Assembly (NCBI GenBank): GCA_035325905.1
Contig: DAOKYY010000001.1
Span: 62,001 to 126,000, forward strand
Length of the DNA stretch: 64,000 bases
Direction: 5' to 3'
Origin: DYGX01 sp035325905
Lineage (GTDB): Bacteria > Chloroflexota > Anaerolineae > Aggregatilineales > Aggregatilineaceae
The position numbers were made by a program, and so were the translations under genes. Positions 34,422 through 42,590 of this stretch are shown here, piece after piece. The number at the start of each line of letters is the position of its first letter. Position 1 is the first letter of the stretch. The notes under the pieces are model-generated. The model was not told where the DNA came from, ran no database searches, and saw only the letters and a program-made list of their open reading frames with translations.

Positions 34422-36077
34422 ATGCGCAAATGGTTTGTTCTGGTTCTCGTTCTGGCTCTGCTGGTGCCCCTGGCATCAACCAGCGTCACCGCACAGGGCA
34501 ATACCTTTACCTTTGGCGAATTTGGAAACCCCGTTCAGCTTGACCCGGCCGTGGTGACGGACGGCGTGTCTACACGCGTGACGGTTCAGGGCTGCGAGAC
34601 GCTGGTCTTCTTCGACGGCTCGACTACGAACACCATCCCCGGCCTGGCCGAAAGCTGGACGGTCAGCGACGACGGTCTGACGTGGGTCTTCAAGCTGCGC
34701 GAAGGCGTGATGTTCCACGATGGCACGCCCTTCAACGCCGAGGCGGTCAAGTACAATTTCGACCGCTGGCGCTACACCGATCACCCGACCCACTTCCCCG
34801 AACTCGTCTTCGAGTACTGGGACGCGATGTGGGGCGGCTTTGACGACGCCGAGGGCCTGATCATCGAGAGCGTGGAAGCGACCGGCGAGTACGAGGTCAC
34901 GTTCACCCTCAAGGCGCCTTACGGCCCGATGCTCAACACCCTGGCGATGTCCTTCTTCGCGATCGCCAGCCCTGCCGCGATTGAGGCAGCGGGCGCGGCC
35001 TACGGCACGCCTTCGGTTGGCTATAGCTGCACCGGCCCGTACAAGTTCGTCGAGTGGGTCAGCGACGACCGCGTCGTGCTTGAGCGCAACCCCGACTACT
35101 GGGGCGAGATCCCCGGCAACGTCGATACGATTGTGATCCGGATCATCCCGGACGCCGCCGCGCGCTTCGCCGCTCTCCAGGCCGGTGAGATCGACGCTTT
35201 CGAGCAGCCAAACGTCGAAGACCTCGAAGCGATCGAGAACTCCGACAACATGTACATCCAGTATCGTGACCCGAACAACGTCATGTATCTGGCCTTCAAC
35301 TACCGCATCCAGGAATTCCGCAACCCGCTGGTGCGCCAGGCGATTGCGATGGCGATGAACCGCCAGGAAATCGTGGACGCCTTCTATCCGCCCGGCGCGA
35401 TCGCCGCCGCGACCATGCTGCCGCCCAGCCTGTGGGGTTTCAACGACCAGATCGAAGTCTGGCCCTATGACCCCGAAGGCGCCGCCGCGCTGCTGGCCGA
35501 GGCCGGCTACCCGGATGGCATCAGCGAAGTCACGGTTCTGGGCGTGGACGAGAACAACAACGTGACCGACGAAGTCATCGAGACCCGTCCGCTCAGCCTG
35601 TACTTCCAGCCGGTGGGCCGCCCGTACAACCCTGACGGCGAAGGCATCGGCGAGGCGATGGTCAGCTACCTGGCCGACATCGGCATCACCGCCCAGCTTG
35701 ACTCGGTCGGCGACTGGTCCGCTTACCTCGACGCGCGCAGCAACGGCGAGCTGCTCGGCCTGTACCAGCTTGGCTGGACCGGCGACAACGGGGACCCGGA
35801 CAACTTCCTGGGCTACTTCTACCTGCAAAACCCGGTCCCGCGCGAAGGCTACTACGCCAATGCCGAGGTCGCGGACCTGCTCTCGCAGGCGCGCGCTTCC
35901 GCCGACCAGGCTGAGCGCGAGGCGCTCTACCAGCAGGTGGAGCAGATCATGCATGACGAAGTCGCGCGTATCTACATCGCGCATACCGGCGTGCCGCTGG
36001 CCTTCAGCAGCCGCGTGTCCGGGTACATCACCAACCCGGTCTCGAGCGAGCACTTCATGTTCGTGACCGTCGAGTAG
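34422..36077 (+). CDS. ABC transporter binding protein, peptide/nickel family (SBP_bac_5)
   Basis: A 551-residue extracytoplasmic binding protein. Residues 1-24 are a signal peptide (KWFVLVLVLALLVPL, ending SVTA). The mature part has SBP_bac_5 hallmarks: LDPAVVTDGVSTRVTVQGCETL, LAESWTVSDDGLTWVFKLREGVMFHDGTPFNAEAVKYNFDRW, GTGPYKF-like SCTGPYKFVEW, and FNYRIQEFRNPLVRQAIAMAMNR. It has no lipobox Cys. The ATG at 34422 follows AAGGAGAG by about 11 bases. It begins an operon with two Dpp-type permeases. Substrate class (peptides or other oligomers) is uncertain. Confidence 0.9.
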   Translation: MRKWFVLVLVLALLVPLASTSVTAQGNTFTFGEFGNPVQLDPAVVTDGVSTRVTVQGCETLVFFDGSTTNTIPGLAESWTVSDDGLTWVFKLREGVMFHDGTPFNAEAVKYNFDRWRYTDHPTHFPELVFEYWDAMWGGFDDAEGLIIESVEATGEYEVTFTLKAPYGPMLNTLAMSFFAIASPAAIEAAGAAYGTPSVGYSCTGPYKFVEWVSDDRVVLERNPDYWGEIPGNVDTIVIRIIPDAAARFAALQAGEIDAFEQPNVEDLEAIENSDNMYIQYRDPNNVMYLAFNYRIQEFRNPLVRQAIAMAMNRQEIVDAFYPPGAIAAATMLPPSLWGFNDQIEVWPYDPEGAAALLAEAGYPDGISEVTVLGVDENNNVTDEVIETRPLSLYFQPVGRPYNPDGEGIGEAMVSYLADIGITAQLDSVGDWSAYLDARSNGELLGLYQLGWTGDNGDPDNFLGYFYLQNPVPREGYYANAEVADLLSQARASADQAEREALYQQVEQIMHDEVARIYIAHTGVPLAFSSRVSGYITNPVSSEHFMFVTVE

Positions 36078-36106
36078 TCGAGGACGGGCGTCCTTTCAGC
36101 GAAACC

Positions 36107-36146
36107 GGGGATGGGACTGCTCTCGGGTGGGACCATCCCCCTTTTT
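36107..36146 (+). terminator. Hairpin with T run between the binding protein and permease genes
   Basis: GGGGATGG (36107-36114) pairs with CCATCCCC (36133-36140) across 18 bases and is followed by CTTTTT. It resembles an intrinsic terminator placed inside the operon, probably partial, giving more binding protein than permease. Confidence 0.7.
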
Positions 36147-36228
36147 CGACCCGCGCTGCCTGTCGAGCACCTACCGGCTCGAACGGGGGCGTGTCGCAGT
36201 CCGAAGCGCACGATACTGAGCTACCATC

Positions 36229-37230
36229 ATGACCCAATATTTCCTTCGGCGTGTAATCGAGTCCATTCCCGTTATCATCGGCGTTTCGATTCTGGTGTTC
36301 CTGCTCATTCACCTGATTCCAGGCGATCCGGCCACGGCGATGCTGGGTGAGCGCGCGACCCAGGAGAATGTCGCGGCGCTGCGCGAGCGGCTCGGCCTCG
36401 ACAAACCGCTCTACGAGCAGTATTTGATTTGGGTCGGCAACCTGCTGCAAGGCGATCTAGGGAACACTGTACGCGGCAACATCCCGGTCAAGGACGAGAT
36501 CGCCAACCGCTTCCCCGCGACCATTGAGCTGTCGATCTGGGCGCTGACCATCGCCACCACGATCGGGCTGCCGGTCGGGATCGTGTCGGCCATCAAGCGC
36601 AATTCGCTGATCGACACCGCCAGCATGTTCGGGGCGCTGTTCGGCGTCTCAATCCCGATTTTCGTGCTGGGGCTGTTATTGATTTTCTTTGTTGGAGTCG
36701 AACTGCGGTGGCTGCCCTTTGTCGGGCGTCTCAGCTCCGGTCTGAGCGTAGAGCGCGTCACCGGGCTTGTCACCATCGATGCGCTGATCGAAAGGGACTG
36801 GGCCGCCTTGAAAGACGCCGTCGAGCACCTGATTCTGCCGGCGATCACGCTGGCGACCATCCCACTCGCGATCATCGCCCGCATCACGCGCTCGGCCATG
36901 CTCGAAGTGCTGAATCAGGACTACATTCGGACCGCCCGCGCCAAAGGCTTGAAGTCGCGCCAGGTCATTATGCGGCACGGCTTCCGCAATGCCATGCTGC
37001 CGATTGTGACGATCATCGGCCTTCAGCTTGGGACGCTGCTCTCCGGCGCCGTCCTGACCGAGACAATTTACTCGTGGCCTGGCGTCGGCAAGTGGCTTTT
37101 CGACTCGATCGTCGCGCGCGATTACGCTATCGTGCAGTCGATGACGCTGCTGATCGCGATGATTTATATCGTGGTCAACTTCGCGGTGGACGTTCTCTAC
37201 GCCTTTATCGACCCTCGGATCAGGTACTAA
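36229..37230 (+). CDS. Peptide-type ABC transporter permease (DppB family)
   Basis: A 333-residue membrane protein with about six helices. The N-terminal TM is RVIESIPVIIGVSILVFLLIHLIPGDP, the usual DppB/OppB start, followed by RLGLDKPLYEQY. The EAA loop DYIRTARAKGLKSRQVIMRHGFRNAMLPIVT marks the ATPase contact. It forms the channel with the DppC-type gene that starts one base after its stop codon. No ATPase gene follows. Confidence 0.92.
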   Translation: MTQYFLRRVIESIPVIIGVSILVFLLIHLIPGDPATAMLGERATQENVAALRERLGLDKPLYEQYLIWVGNLLQGDLGNTVRGNIPVKDEIANRFPATIELSIWALTIATTIGLPVGIVSAIKRNSLIDTASMFGALFGVSIPIFVLGLLLIFFVGVELRWLPFVGRLSSGLSVERVTGLVTIDALIERDWAALKDAVEHLILPAITLATIPLAIIARITRSAMLEVLNQDYIRTARAKGLKSRQVIMRHGFRNAMLPIVTIIGLQLGTLLSGAVLTETIYSWPGVGKWLFDSIVARDYAIVQSMTLLIAMIYIVVNFAVDVLYAFIDPRIRY

Positions 37231-37231
37231 G

Positions 37232-38212
37232 ATGGAATCTGCAAAACCGATCACGCTTGGGGAACCGGCGCGCGCGCAAAGCGCCAGAGAGGTCCAGTGG
37301 GAGCAGGTCAGGGACACCTTCCGGCGGCTCATGCGCAGCCCCAGCGCGCGTATTGGCGGGTTCATCGTGATTGTCACAATCGCCATCGCCGCCGCCGTTC
37401 CCCTGCTGGACGACTACGATGCCACGCGCGACCGCGATCTTCCGGCCCGCTACGCGGAGCCGGACTGCATTTTCGGGTACATTAAGGCGCGCGTACAGCC
37501 TGACACGCCGGATATTGCGCTGAGCGACATCCAGTGCCAGCACCCCTTCGGAGCCGACAAAAACGGGCGCGACATTATGCGCCGCGTCGGTCATGGGATG
37601 TCGGTGTCGCTCCAGTCGGGGCTGTTTGCCGTCGCGCTTTCCGTCTCAGTCGGAACGGTCGCCGGGATCGCTGCGGGGTTCTTCGGCGGGCTGCTGGAAA
37701 GCATCGTCATGCGGCTGATGGACGTGATCCTCTCGTTCCCCTCGCTGCTCTTGGCCGTCGCGATTGTGACCGTCGCGGGGCCGGGCCTGCGCAATGGCAT
37801 GATCGCGGTGGCGATCACGCAGATTCCGGTCTTCGCGCGGCTGGCGCGCTCGATGGCAATTTCGATTCGGAACCAGGAATACGTCACCGCCGCACGCAGC
37901 CTGGGCACGCGTCCGCTCGGCATTCTGGGGCGCCATGTCTTGCCGAACAGCCTCGCGCCGCTGATCGTTCAGGCCACGCTTGGCCTCGGCACCGCCGTGA
38001 TCGAGACCGCCGCGCTCGGCTTTCTCGGTCTGGGGCAGCAGCCTCCCTTCCCAGAGCTGGGCAAGATGCTGGCCGAAAGCCAGCAATCGCTCGCCTCCGG
38101 CAAGTGGTGGGTGATGGTCTTCCCCGGCGCGGCGATCATCATGATCGTGCTCGGCTTTAACCTGCTGGGGGATGGCCTGCGCGACGTGCTCGATCCGCGC
38201 CTCAAGAAGTAG
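37232..38212 (+). CDS. Peptide-type ABC transporter permease (DppC family)
   Basis: A 326-residue permease. It has a cytoplasmic N-terminus, a TM at about 43-63, then an extracytoplasmic loop of about 60 residues ending in CQHPFGADKNGRDIMRRVGHGMSVSL, a DppC/OppC hallmark (HPFGTDxxGRD). The EAA loop is EYVTAARSLGTRPLGILGRHVLPNS. It starts one base after the upstream permease stop, so the pair is co-translated. The operon ends here at a hairpin without any DppD/DppF ATPases. Confidence 0.93.
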   Translation: MESAKPITLGEPARAQSAREVQWEQVRDTFRRLMRSPSARIGGFIVIVTIAIAAAVPLLDDYDATRDRDLPARYAEPDCIFGYIKARVQPDTPDIALSDIQCQHPFGADKNGRDIMRRVGHGMSVSLQSGLFAVALSVSVGTVAGIAAGFFGGLLESIVMRLMDVILSFPSLLLAVAIVTVAGPGLRNGMIAVAITQIPVFARLARSMAISIRNQEYVTAARSLGTRPLGILGRHVLPNSLAPLIVQATLGLGTAVIETAALGFLGLGQQPPFPELGKMLAESQQSLASGKWWVMVFPGAAIIMIVLGFNLLGDGLRDVLDPRLKK

Positions 38213-38239
38213 CCTCACCGGCCTTCATCGTGGAATCAA

Positions 38240-38270
38240 GCGGCGCCCCGTGACAAACACAGGGCGCCGC
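38240..38270. terminator. Hairpin between convergent genes
   Basis: GCGGCGCCC (38240-38248) pairs perfectly with GGGCGCCGC (38262-38270). Only a weak CATTTCT follows on the plus strand. It lies between the convergent permease gene and the WD-repeat gene and probably helps terminate one or both. Confidence 0.55.
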
Positions 38271-38295
38271 CATTTCTGCCATGCCGGAGCGCAGA

Positions 38296-39417
38296 TTACC
38301 CCTCGGTCGTGACAGGAACACCCCAGAAGCGGACCGCGTTATCGGCCCCGATAGTCGCCAGAATGCGGCCATTCGGGCTGACGCTCAACGCCTCGATCGC
38401 GTTGTCGTGCGCGGCAAAGCTGAAGGCTGCTTCTTCCGCGCCCGGCTGCCAGAACTCGACATTGCCTTCGGCGTCGCCCAGGATCAGGAACGCGCCGTCT
38501 GGCGTGTACGCGACCGCTGTGACCAGCGTCCCGGTTTCCAGGCGGGCGGGCGGGTTCTGAAGCTGCGCTACGTCGTAGAGCCAAACACCGCCCAGCACCT
38601 CATTCGAGTTGCCGACCGCCAGCGTCGCGCCGTCCGGCGACCAGGCGATCGCGCCTTGCAGGTTGCTGTCGATCCGCGAAAGCTGCGCCAAGCGCGTGAT
38701 ATTCTCCGCGATCAGCAGCGCCAGCGCGTTTTCAGCCGGGAGCGGCTGCGGGATCGGCTCGACGTAGTACAGCCCGACATCCCCCTGGGCGATCCAGCCG
38801 CTCAAGGTGGCGGTCTGAATCGGCCACCAGTACAGGCCATCCGGGCCGCAGACCGCGTTGCCGGTCACGGTGAAGACTTCGCCGGGCTGCACCTGCCCAA
38901 CCTGCTGAGAGCTGACATCCGACGCAGCCCGCACGTTGCTGGGCAGCCCAACTGTGGCCCGCGCCTGCTCGCCCACCGTCAGCCGCAGGTCAAGCCCTTC
39001 CGGGCAACCGGGCGCGGCGGGCGCCAGCGGCGTCGGCTCGACCGGCGCAGGCGTGAAGGTCGGCGGAGCCACAGGAGTCCCCACATCCGTCGAGGTGCAC
39101 AGAATCACGATGTTGCCGTCCGCCGAGACACGGTAATCGTAGGTCTGACCCTGGTAGACGAGCAGGAACTGATAGCCGGAAGTCACTACCTGGCTGTACG
39201 CCTGATCCGGCTGCGGGCAGCCCAGGCTGGTATCGGGATAATTCGTCTGGCTCCACTGCCAGCCGTCGAGATCGACCTCCGTGACCGTCTGGCCCACGCT
39301 CTCGCTCAGCGCCTGCAAAGCGATCTCAAGCTGGGAAGGCGAGGTCTGCGCGAGCGCGGTCTGCGACACAAGCAGCGCGGCGCCCGCGACCATGAGGATA
39401 CGAAACCATTTAGCCAC
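38296..39417 (-). CDS. Secreted protein with SH3-like and WD40-type repeats
   Basis: A 373-residue exported protein. The start is GTG 39417 with AAGGAGAGAG five bases upstream, giving the signal peptide KWFRILMVAGAALLVSQTALAQ. A first region (about 25-115) contains GWQWSQTNYPDTSLGCPQPDQAYSQVVTSGYQFLLVYQGQTYDYR, a pattern often seen in Chloroflexota exported proteins. A Pro-rich linker and an SH3b-like segment (about 150-220) follow. WD40-like blades (AIAWSPDGATLAVG, AVAYTPDGAFLILG, ALSVSPNGRILATIG) come last. There are only about three blades, so the propeller is incomplete or shared. Function unknown. Confidence 0.75.
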   Translation of the reverse strand: MAKWFRILMVAGAALLVSQTALAQTSPSQLEIALQALSESVGQTVTEVDLDGWQWSQTNYPDTSLGCPQPDQAYSQVVTSGYQFLLVYQGQTYDYRVSADGNIVILCTSTDVGTPVAPPTFTPAPVEPTPLAPAAPGCPEGLDLRLTVGEQARATVGLPSNVRAASDVSSQQVGQVQPGEVFTVTGNAVCGPDGLYWWPIQTATLSGWIAQGDVGLYYVEPIPQPLPAENALALLIAENITRLAQLSRIDSNLQGAIAWSPDGATLAVGNSNEVLGGVWLYDVAQLQNPPARLETGTLVTAVAYTPDGAFLILGDAEGNVEFWQPGAEEAAFSFAAHDNAIEALSVSPNGRILATIGADNAVRFWGVPVTTEG

Positions 39418-39438
39418 TTTATCTCTCTCCTTAGTGGG

Positions 39439-39470
39439 CCGTGTGGACGGCGTGGGCGCCATCCACACGG
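39439..39470 (-). promoter_or_regulatory. Stem-loop between the PRC-barrel and WD-repeat genes
   Basis: CCGTGTGGA (39439-39447) and TCCACACGG (39462-39470) form a 9-bp perfect stem with a 14-base loop and no T run. It lies 22 bases upstream of the GTG start of the WD-repeat gene, and its foot adjoins the ribosome-binding region. Confidence 0.5.
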
Positions 39471-39510
39471 GAAATGCATGTCTCAGTCAGACCAAGCGCG
39501 TCACAGCGGC

Positions 39511-40185
39511 TTAGTCGTCCGAGTAATCGGGAAGCCGCTCCAACACGTCACGCGTCACGCTGAGGTGAATCTCGTCGTCGGTCGCGTCCGCGATCCAGTT
39601 CGCAGGAACTAGCTTGTAGTTCTTGAACAGGAAGCCGCGCGAGATCAGGAAGTGCGTCACGGCGTCGGTCTCGGAGTCGGTGAACACGCGCTCCACGTTG
39701 CCGACGTGTTCCTCGTCGGCGCTATAGATCGCCGCGCCTTCCTTGAGCGCCGCCGATCCTTTGGGGACGTTGCGCTCAACCGAAACCACGGTGCCCGGAT
39801 AGTACGGCACCGCCAAGCTGCCAGCATAGCCCGCGCCAACCGGCGGATACCAGTAATAAGCCGGCGCCGGGCGAATGGTCCGCGCCTCGGCAGTGCCTTC
39901 GATCCGGTCGTAAGCCCCAGCTTCTTCGATCGGGATGGTGTAGGTGTCCTCGAAGATCGGCCATTCGTCGAGATCTTCGTCGACAGACGGCTTGAGTAGC
40001 ACGCGGTCTTCATCCGCGTTGTCGACAACTTCGATCGGCAGCACGCGGCTCTCGGTGAACAGGAAGCCTTTTCCGACGACCAGATGCGTCACCTGGCGCG
40101 TGCGCGGGTCGATCACCACGCGCTCAAGGTCGCCCACTTTCTCTCCGCTCACAGTAAGCACGTCGGTGCCCTCACGGAATTCCAT
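39511..40185 (-). CDS. Protein with two PRC-barrel domains
   Basis: A 224-residue cytoplasmic protein. Two PRC-barrel-like domains are evident: residues about 3-85 (DVLTVSGEKVGDLERVVIDPRTRQVTHLVVGKGFLF) and about 135-220 (AIYSADEEHVGNVERVFTDSETDAVTHFLISRGFLFKNYKLVP). A Tyr/Pro-rich spacer (PAPAYYWYPPVGAGYAG) joins them. PRC-barrels occur in RimM and photosynthetic reaction-centre H subunits and mostly mediate binding. The ATG at 40185 has GAGGAGGTTGAG upstream, a strong site. Specific role unknown. Confidence 0.85.
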   Translation of the reverse strand: MEFREGTDVLTVSGEKVGDLERVVIDPRTRQVTHLVVGKGFLFTESRVLPIEVVDNADEDRVLLKPSVDEDLDEWPIFEDTYTIPIEEAGAYDRIEGTAEARTIRPAPAYYWYPPVGAGYAGSLAVPYYPGTVVSVERNVPKGSAALKEGAAIYSADEEHVGNVERVFTDSETDAVTHFLISRGFLFKNYKLVPANWIADATDDEIHLSVTRDVLERLPDYSDD

Positions 40186-40372
40186 CTCAACCTCCTCGGT
40201 CGCTATATACGGGCGCCTAGCATCTTGAGGGTAGCAACCTTTGCCGCGCTAGACATGAGGAAGCTAGGGGAATCCGCGCTAGGCCACCTGACCCAATCGC
40301 GAGCGGAGCCAACGCCCGGCGCGCTCCGAAGACCGGGCGGGTGTTCTGCGCTGTTCGTCCAGATGGAATTTA

Positions 40373-41434
40373 TCAGCGGGTGACGATCACGGCGGCGTTT
40401 TGCTCGCGCGGAGCCGCCTCCCCGACGACCCACCACAGCGCGCCGCGCGTGCGCATCTCGCGCTCGAACGTCTCAAGCGCGCCCGGCGGCAGGGCGATCA
40501 GCAGCCCGCCGCTGGTCTGGGCGTCGAACAGCAGCATCCGCTCCACCTCGGTTACGGCAGCGTCGAAGATCACGCCGCCGCTGAATGCCTCGGCGTTGGC
40601 GGTCGAGCCGCCGGGAAAAATCCATTGCCCAGCGTAGCGTTGCGCGCCAGGCAGGAAGGGCACGCGGTCGAAGGTGACGCGCAGCGTCACGCCGCTGGCG
40701 TTCGCCATCTCGGCGGCGTGGCCGAGAAAGCCGAACCCGGTGATGTCGGTTACGCCGCGCGCCCCGGCCTGAGCCGCCGCTTCCGCCGCGTCCCGGTTGA
40801 GGCGCGCCATCCAGCCAATCGCGTCCGCGACATCGGCTGCCCGCGCCCGGTCGTTCTTCGCCGCCGTCGTGATGCAGCCGGTGCCAAGCGGCTTGGTCAG
40901 CGCCAGCGTGTCACCTGGCCGAACCCCGCCTTTCGTGAGCAGCCGGTCGGGGTGAACGAAACCGACGACGGCCAGCCCCACCTTTGGCTCCTGGTCCTGA
41001 ATGGTGTGGCCGCCGGCGATCACCGCGCCCGCCTCGCGGACCTTCTCCGCCAGCCCCAGCAAGATACGAGACGAGACGTCCAGCGGAAGCTGGGGCGGCA
41101 GGGCGGCGATGTTGAGCGCCAGGATCGGGCGGGCGCCCATCGCGTACACGTCGCTGAGCGCGTTGGCGGCGGCGATCGCTCCATAACTGTAGGCGTCGTC
41201 CACGATCGGCGTGAAGAAATCGGTCGTCACGACGAGCGCGTGCTGCGCGTCCAGCCGGTACACGGCGGCATCATCCGGCGAGCCGAGACCAACCAGCAGA
41301 TCAGGGTGCTCGGCCGGGTCGAACATCGTCTGAATGGGGCGCAGGACCTGCGCCAGGGCCGCTGGGGCCAGCTTCGACGCTCAGCCAGCGCAGGCAGACA
41401 GCGCGGTCAGGCGCGTGATTTCTTCGCGGGTCAT
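40373..41434 (-). CDS. selD: Selenide, water dikinase with predicted selenocysteine (UGA at codon 18)
   Basis: SelD makes selenophosphate from selenide and ATP. The uninterrupted frame starts only at 41326 and lacks the catalytic N-terminus. Reading upstream in the same frame through the TGA at 41383-41381 restores it: MTREEITRLTALSACAG-U-ASKLAP from ATG 41434, with AAGGA upstream. This aligns with the E. coli YSHGAG-C-GCKISP segment, placing U18 at catalytic Cys17 and K21 at Lys20. The full 353-residue length fits the family. The rest is typical: ATTDFFTP-type VVTTDFFTPIVDD, NALSDVYAMGARP, AGGHTIQDQEPK and LTKPLGTG. TGA serves as a normal stop elsewhere in the window. No selA, selB or tRNA-Sec gene is present here. 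Confidence 0.88.
41361..41383 (-). promoter_or_regulatory. Candidate bacterial SECIS element of selD
   Basis: Directly after the UGA codon (41383-41381) an 8-base spacer leads to GCTG-GCCC-CAGC: a 4-bp stem with a four-base loop beginning with G. The loop is about 15 bases from the UGA. This is compatible with the loose bacterial SECIS rules, although the stem is short. Confidence 0.5.
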
Positions 41435-41616
41435 CCGAATGGAGGTCCTTCAACGCGAACAGGCGCAGCGAGAGTATGCCAGACTGCTTCTGTATCCGCA
41501 ACGGCTGGCGCGGCGCGCTCTACACAATTCTAACGGTTTGCTGATCGAGTTCTGAAGTTCGTCTGACGTGATTCTTATGCGGTCGATCCATCATAGGAGA
41601 CGAAAGCGAACGCTAT

Positions 41617-41657
41617 GCCGGGCCGGAAATGTCCGCCTTTATCGTAAGCGGCCCGGC
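41617..41657 (+). promoter_or_regulatory. Stem-loop in the hsp20 upstream region
   Basis: GCCGGGCCG (41617-41625) pairs perfectly with CGGCCCGGC (41649-41657) across 23 bases, ending 36 bases before the hsp20 start. No T run follows. It could be part of a 5' untranslated region affecting message stability or heat response. I see no CIRCE-type repeat and no clear promoter in 41435-41693. Confidence 0.45.
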
Positions 41658-41693
41658 GGTAGAGAATAGAACAACAAAGCAAGTTGGAGGTGT

Positions 41694-42164
41694 ATGATGC
41701 GTAGTATGATTCGTTGGAACCCCCGGAACGAGGTCGAGGTCAACGACCCCTTCGACACGCTGGAGCAGATGGTCGATGAGATGTGGCGGTCGTGGCCGTT
41801 CCGCAGCAGCCGCACCAGCAGCTCGCCGCTTCTGCGCCCGGCGCTGGATGTCATCGAGAACGACAAGGAAGTGATCCTGCGTCTCGACCTGCCGGGGCTG
41901 AAGCCGGAAGACGTCAACATCACGATTGATGACCACACCCTGCTGATCAGCGGTCAGGTCGGCGACACGATCGAGCGCGAGGGCGACCGCTACCACTATC
42001 GCGAGCGCCGTACCGGCAGCTTTGAGCGCAGCATCCGCCTGCCCAACACGGTCGATACCGATAAGGTGGATGCCACCTTCGAGCATGGCGTGCTAAACGT
42101 CGTCCTGCCCAAGCTCCCGCAGGCGCAGCCAAAGCAGATCACCGTCAAGGCTTCGGGTAAGTAA
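41694..42164 (+). CDS. Small heat-shock protein, Hsp20/alpha-crystallin family
   Basis: A 156-residue ATP-independent chaperone. The alpha-crystallin domain spans about 45-140: PALDVIENDKEVILRLDLPGLKPEDVNITIDDHTLLISGQ, then RTGSFERSIRLPNTVDTDKVDATFEHGVLNVVLPK, with the GVLNVVLPK signature. A short C-terminal tail ends QITVKASGK; the partial IxI-like motif is KQITV. GGAGG lies three bases before ATG 41694 and six before a second ATG at 41697, which may be the real start. It is transcribed alone and ends at a terminator. Confidence 0.95.
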   Translation: MMRSMIRWNPRNEVEVNDPFDTLEQMVDEMWRSWPFRSSRTSSSPLLRPALDVIENDKEVILRLDLPGLKPEDVNITIDDHTLLISGQVGDTIEREGDRYHYRERRTGSFERSIRLPNTVDTDKVDATFEHGVLNVVLPKLPQAQPKQITVKASGK

Positions 42165-42208
42165 TCGACACCAAACAACTCGCGCCTGAATGGGCAGATG
42201 AGACACGT

Positions 42209-42244
42209 AACCGCCGGGTGATTCACCCGGCGGTTCGCATTTTG
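42209..42244 (+). terminator. Terminator of hsp20
   Basis: A 12-bp perfect stem, AACCGCCGGGTG / CACCCGGCGGTT, with loop ATT, followed by CGCATTTT. The remainder of the 42165-42590 gap holds the promoter of the next gene and no ORF with a good site. Confidence 0.8.
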
Positions 42245-42399
42245 GGCTGGTTTCCAGGCGCAGCGAAAGACCCGCCAATAGCGCGCAGACCTCGTCGCAA
42301 ACAAGGGGCGCGACGAGCCGAGATTAACTTTTGCGCTTTCAAGGGTCTAACCGAATTGAAAACGTAGGTGATGCGTTGGGAGAAAGATTGAGAGAAGGG

Positions 42400-42428
42400 T
42401 TGTGTCTGCCGAGAGAGCGTGCGATAAT
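42400..42428 (+). promoter_or_regulatory. Candidate promoter of the tandem-repeat secreted protein
   Basis: TTGTGT (42400-42405), 17-base spacer, GATAAT (42423-42428). The -10 matches five of six positions and the -35 only the TTG. The leader would be about 155 bases. Confidence 0.5.
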
Positions 42429-42590
42429 TTTGAGCGAAAGACCCCGACACCGCACACCCGGCGGATCGGTCCACATGGCGGCGCGGCCACTCTCCATCCC
42501 CGCTTCAATCTGCCCGCGCGCCGATCAAGGGGTACGAGCGATCCAGGGTCCGCACAGGGGGGCTCCGGTGATAGCACAGGAGGCAGATTC

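Noticed and set aside
38281..39612. Long plus-strand frame opposite the WD-repeat gene (and similar long antisense frames at 26269-28113, 3210-4646 and 34476-36053).
   Set aside because: Arg/His-rich translations mirror codons of well-identified genes on the other strand; such shadows are expected at high G+C.
40373..41326. SelD as a truncated or pseudogenised protein starting at 41326.
   Set aside because: The missing N-terminus is present in the same frame beyond a single TGA located exactly at the catalytic Cys position, with a plausible start and ribosome site.
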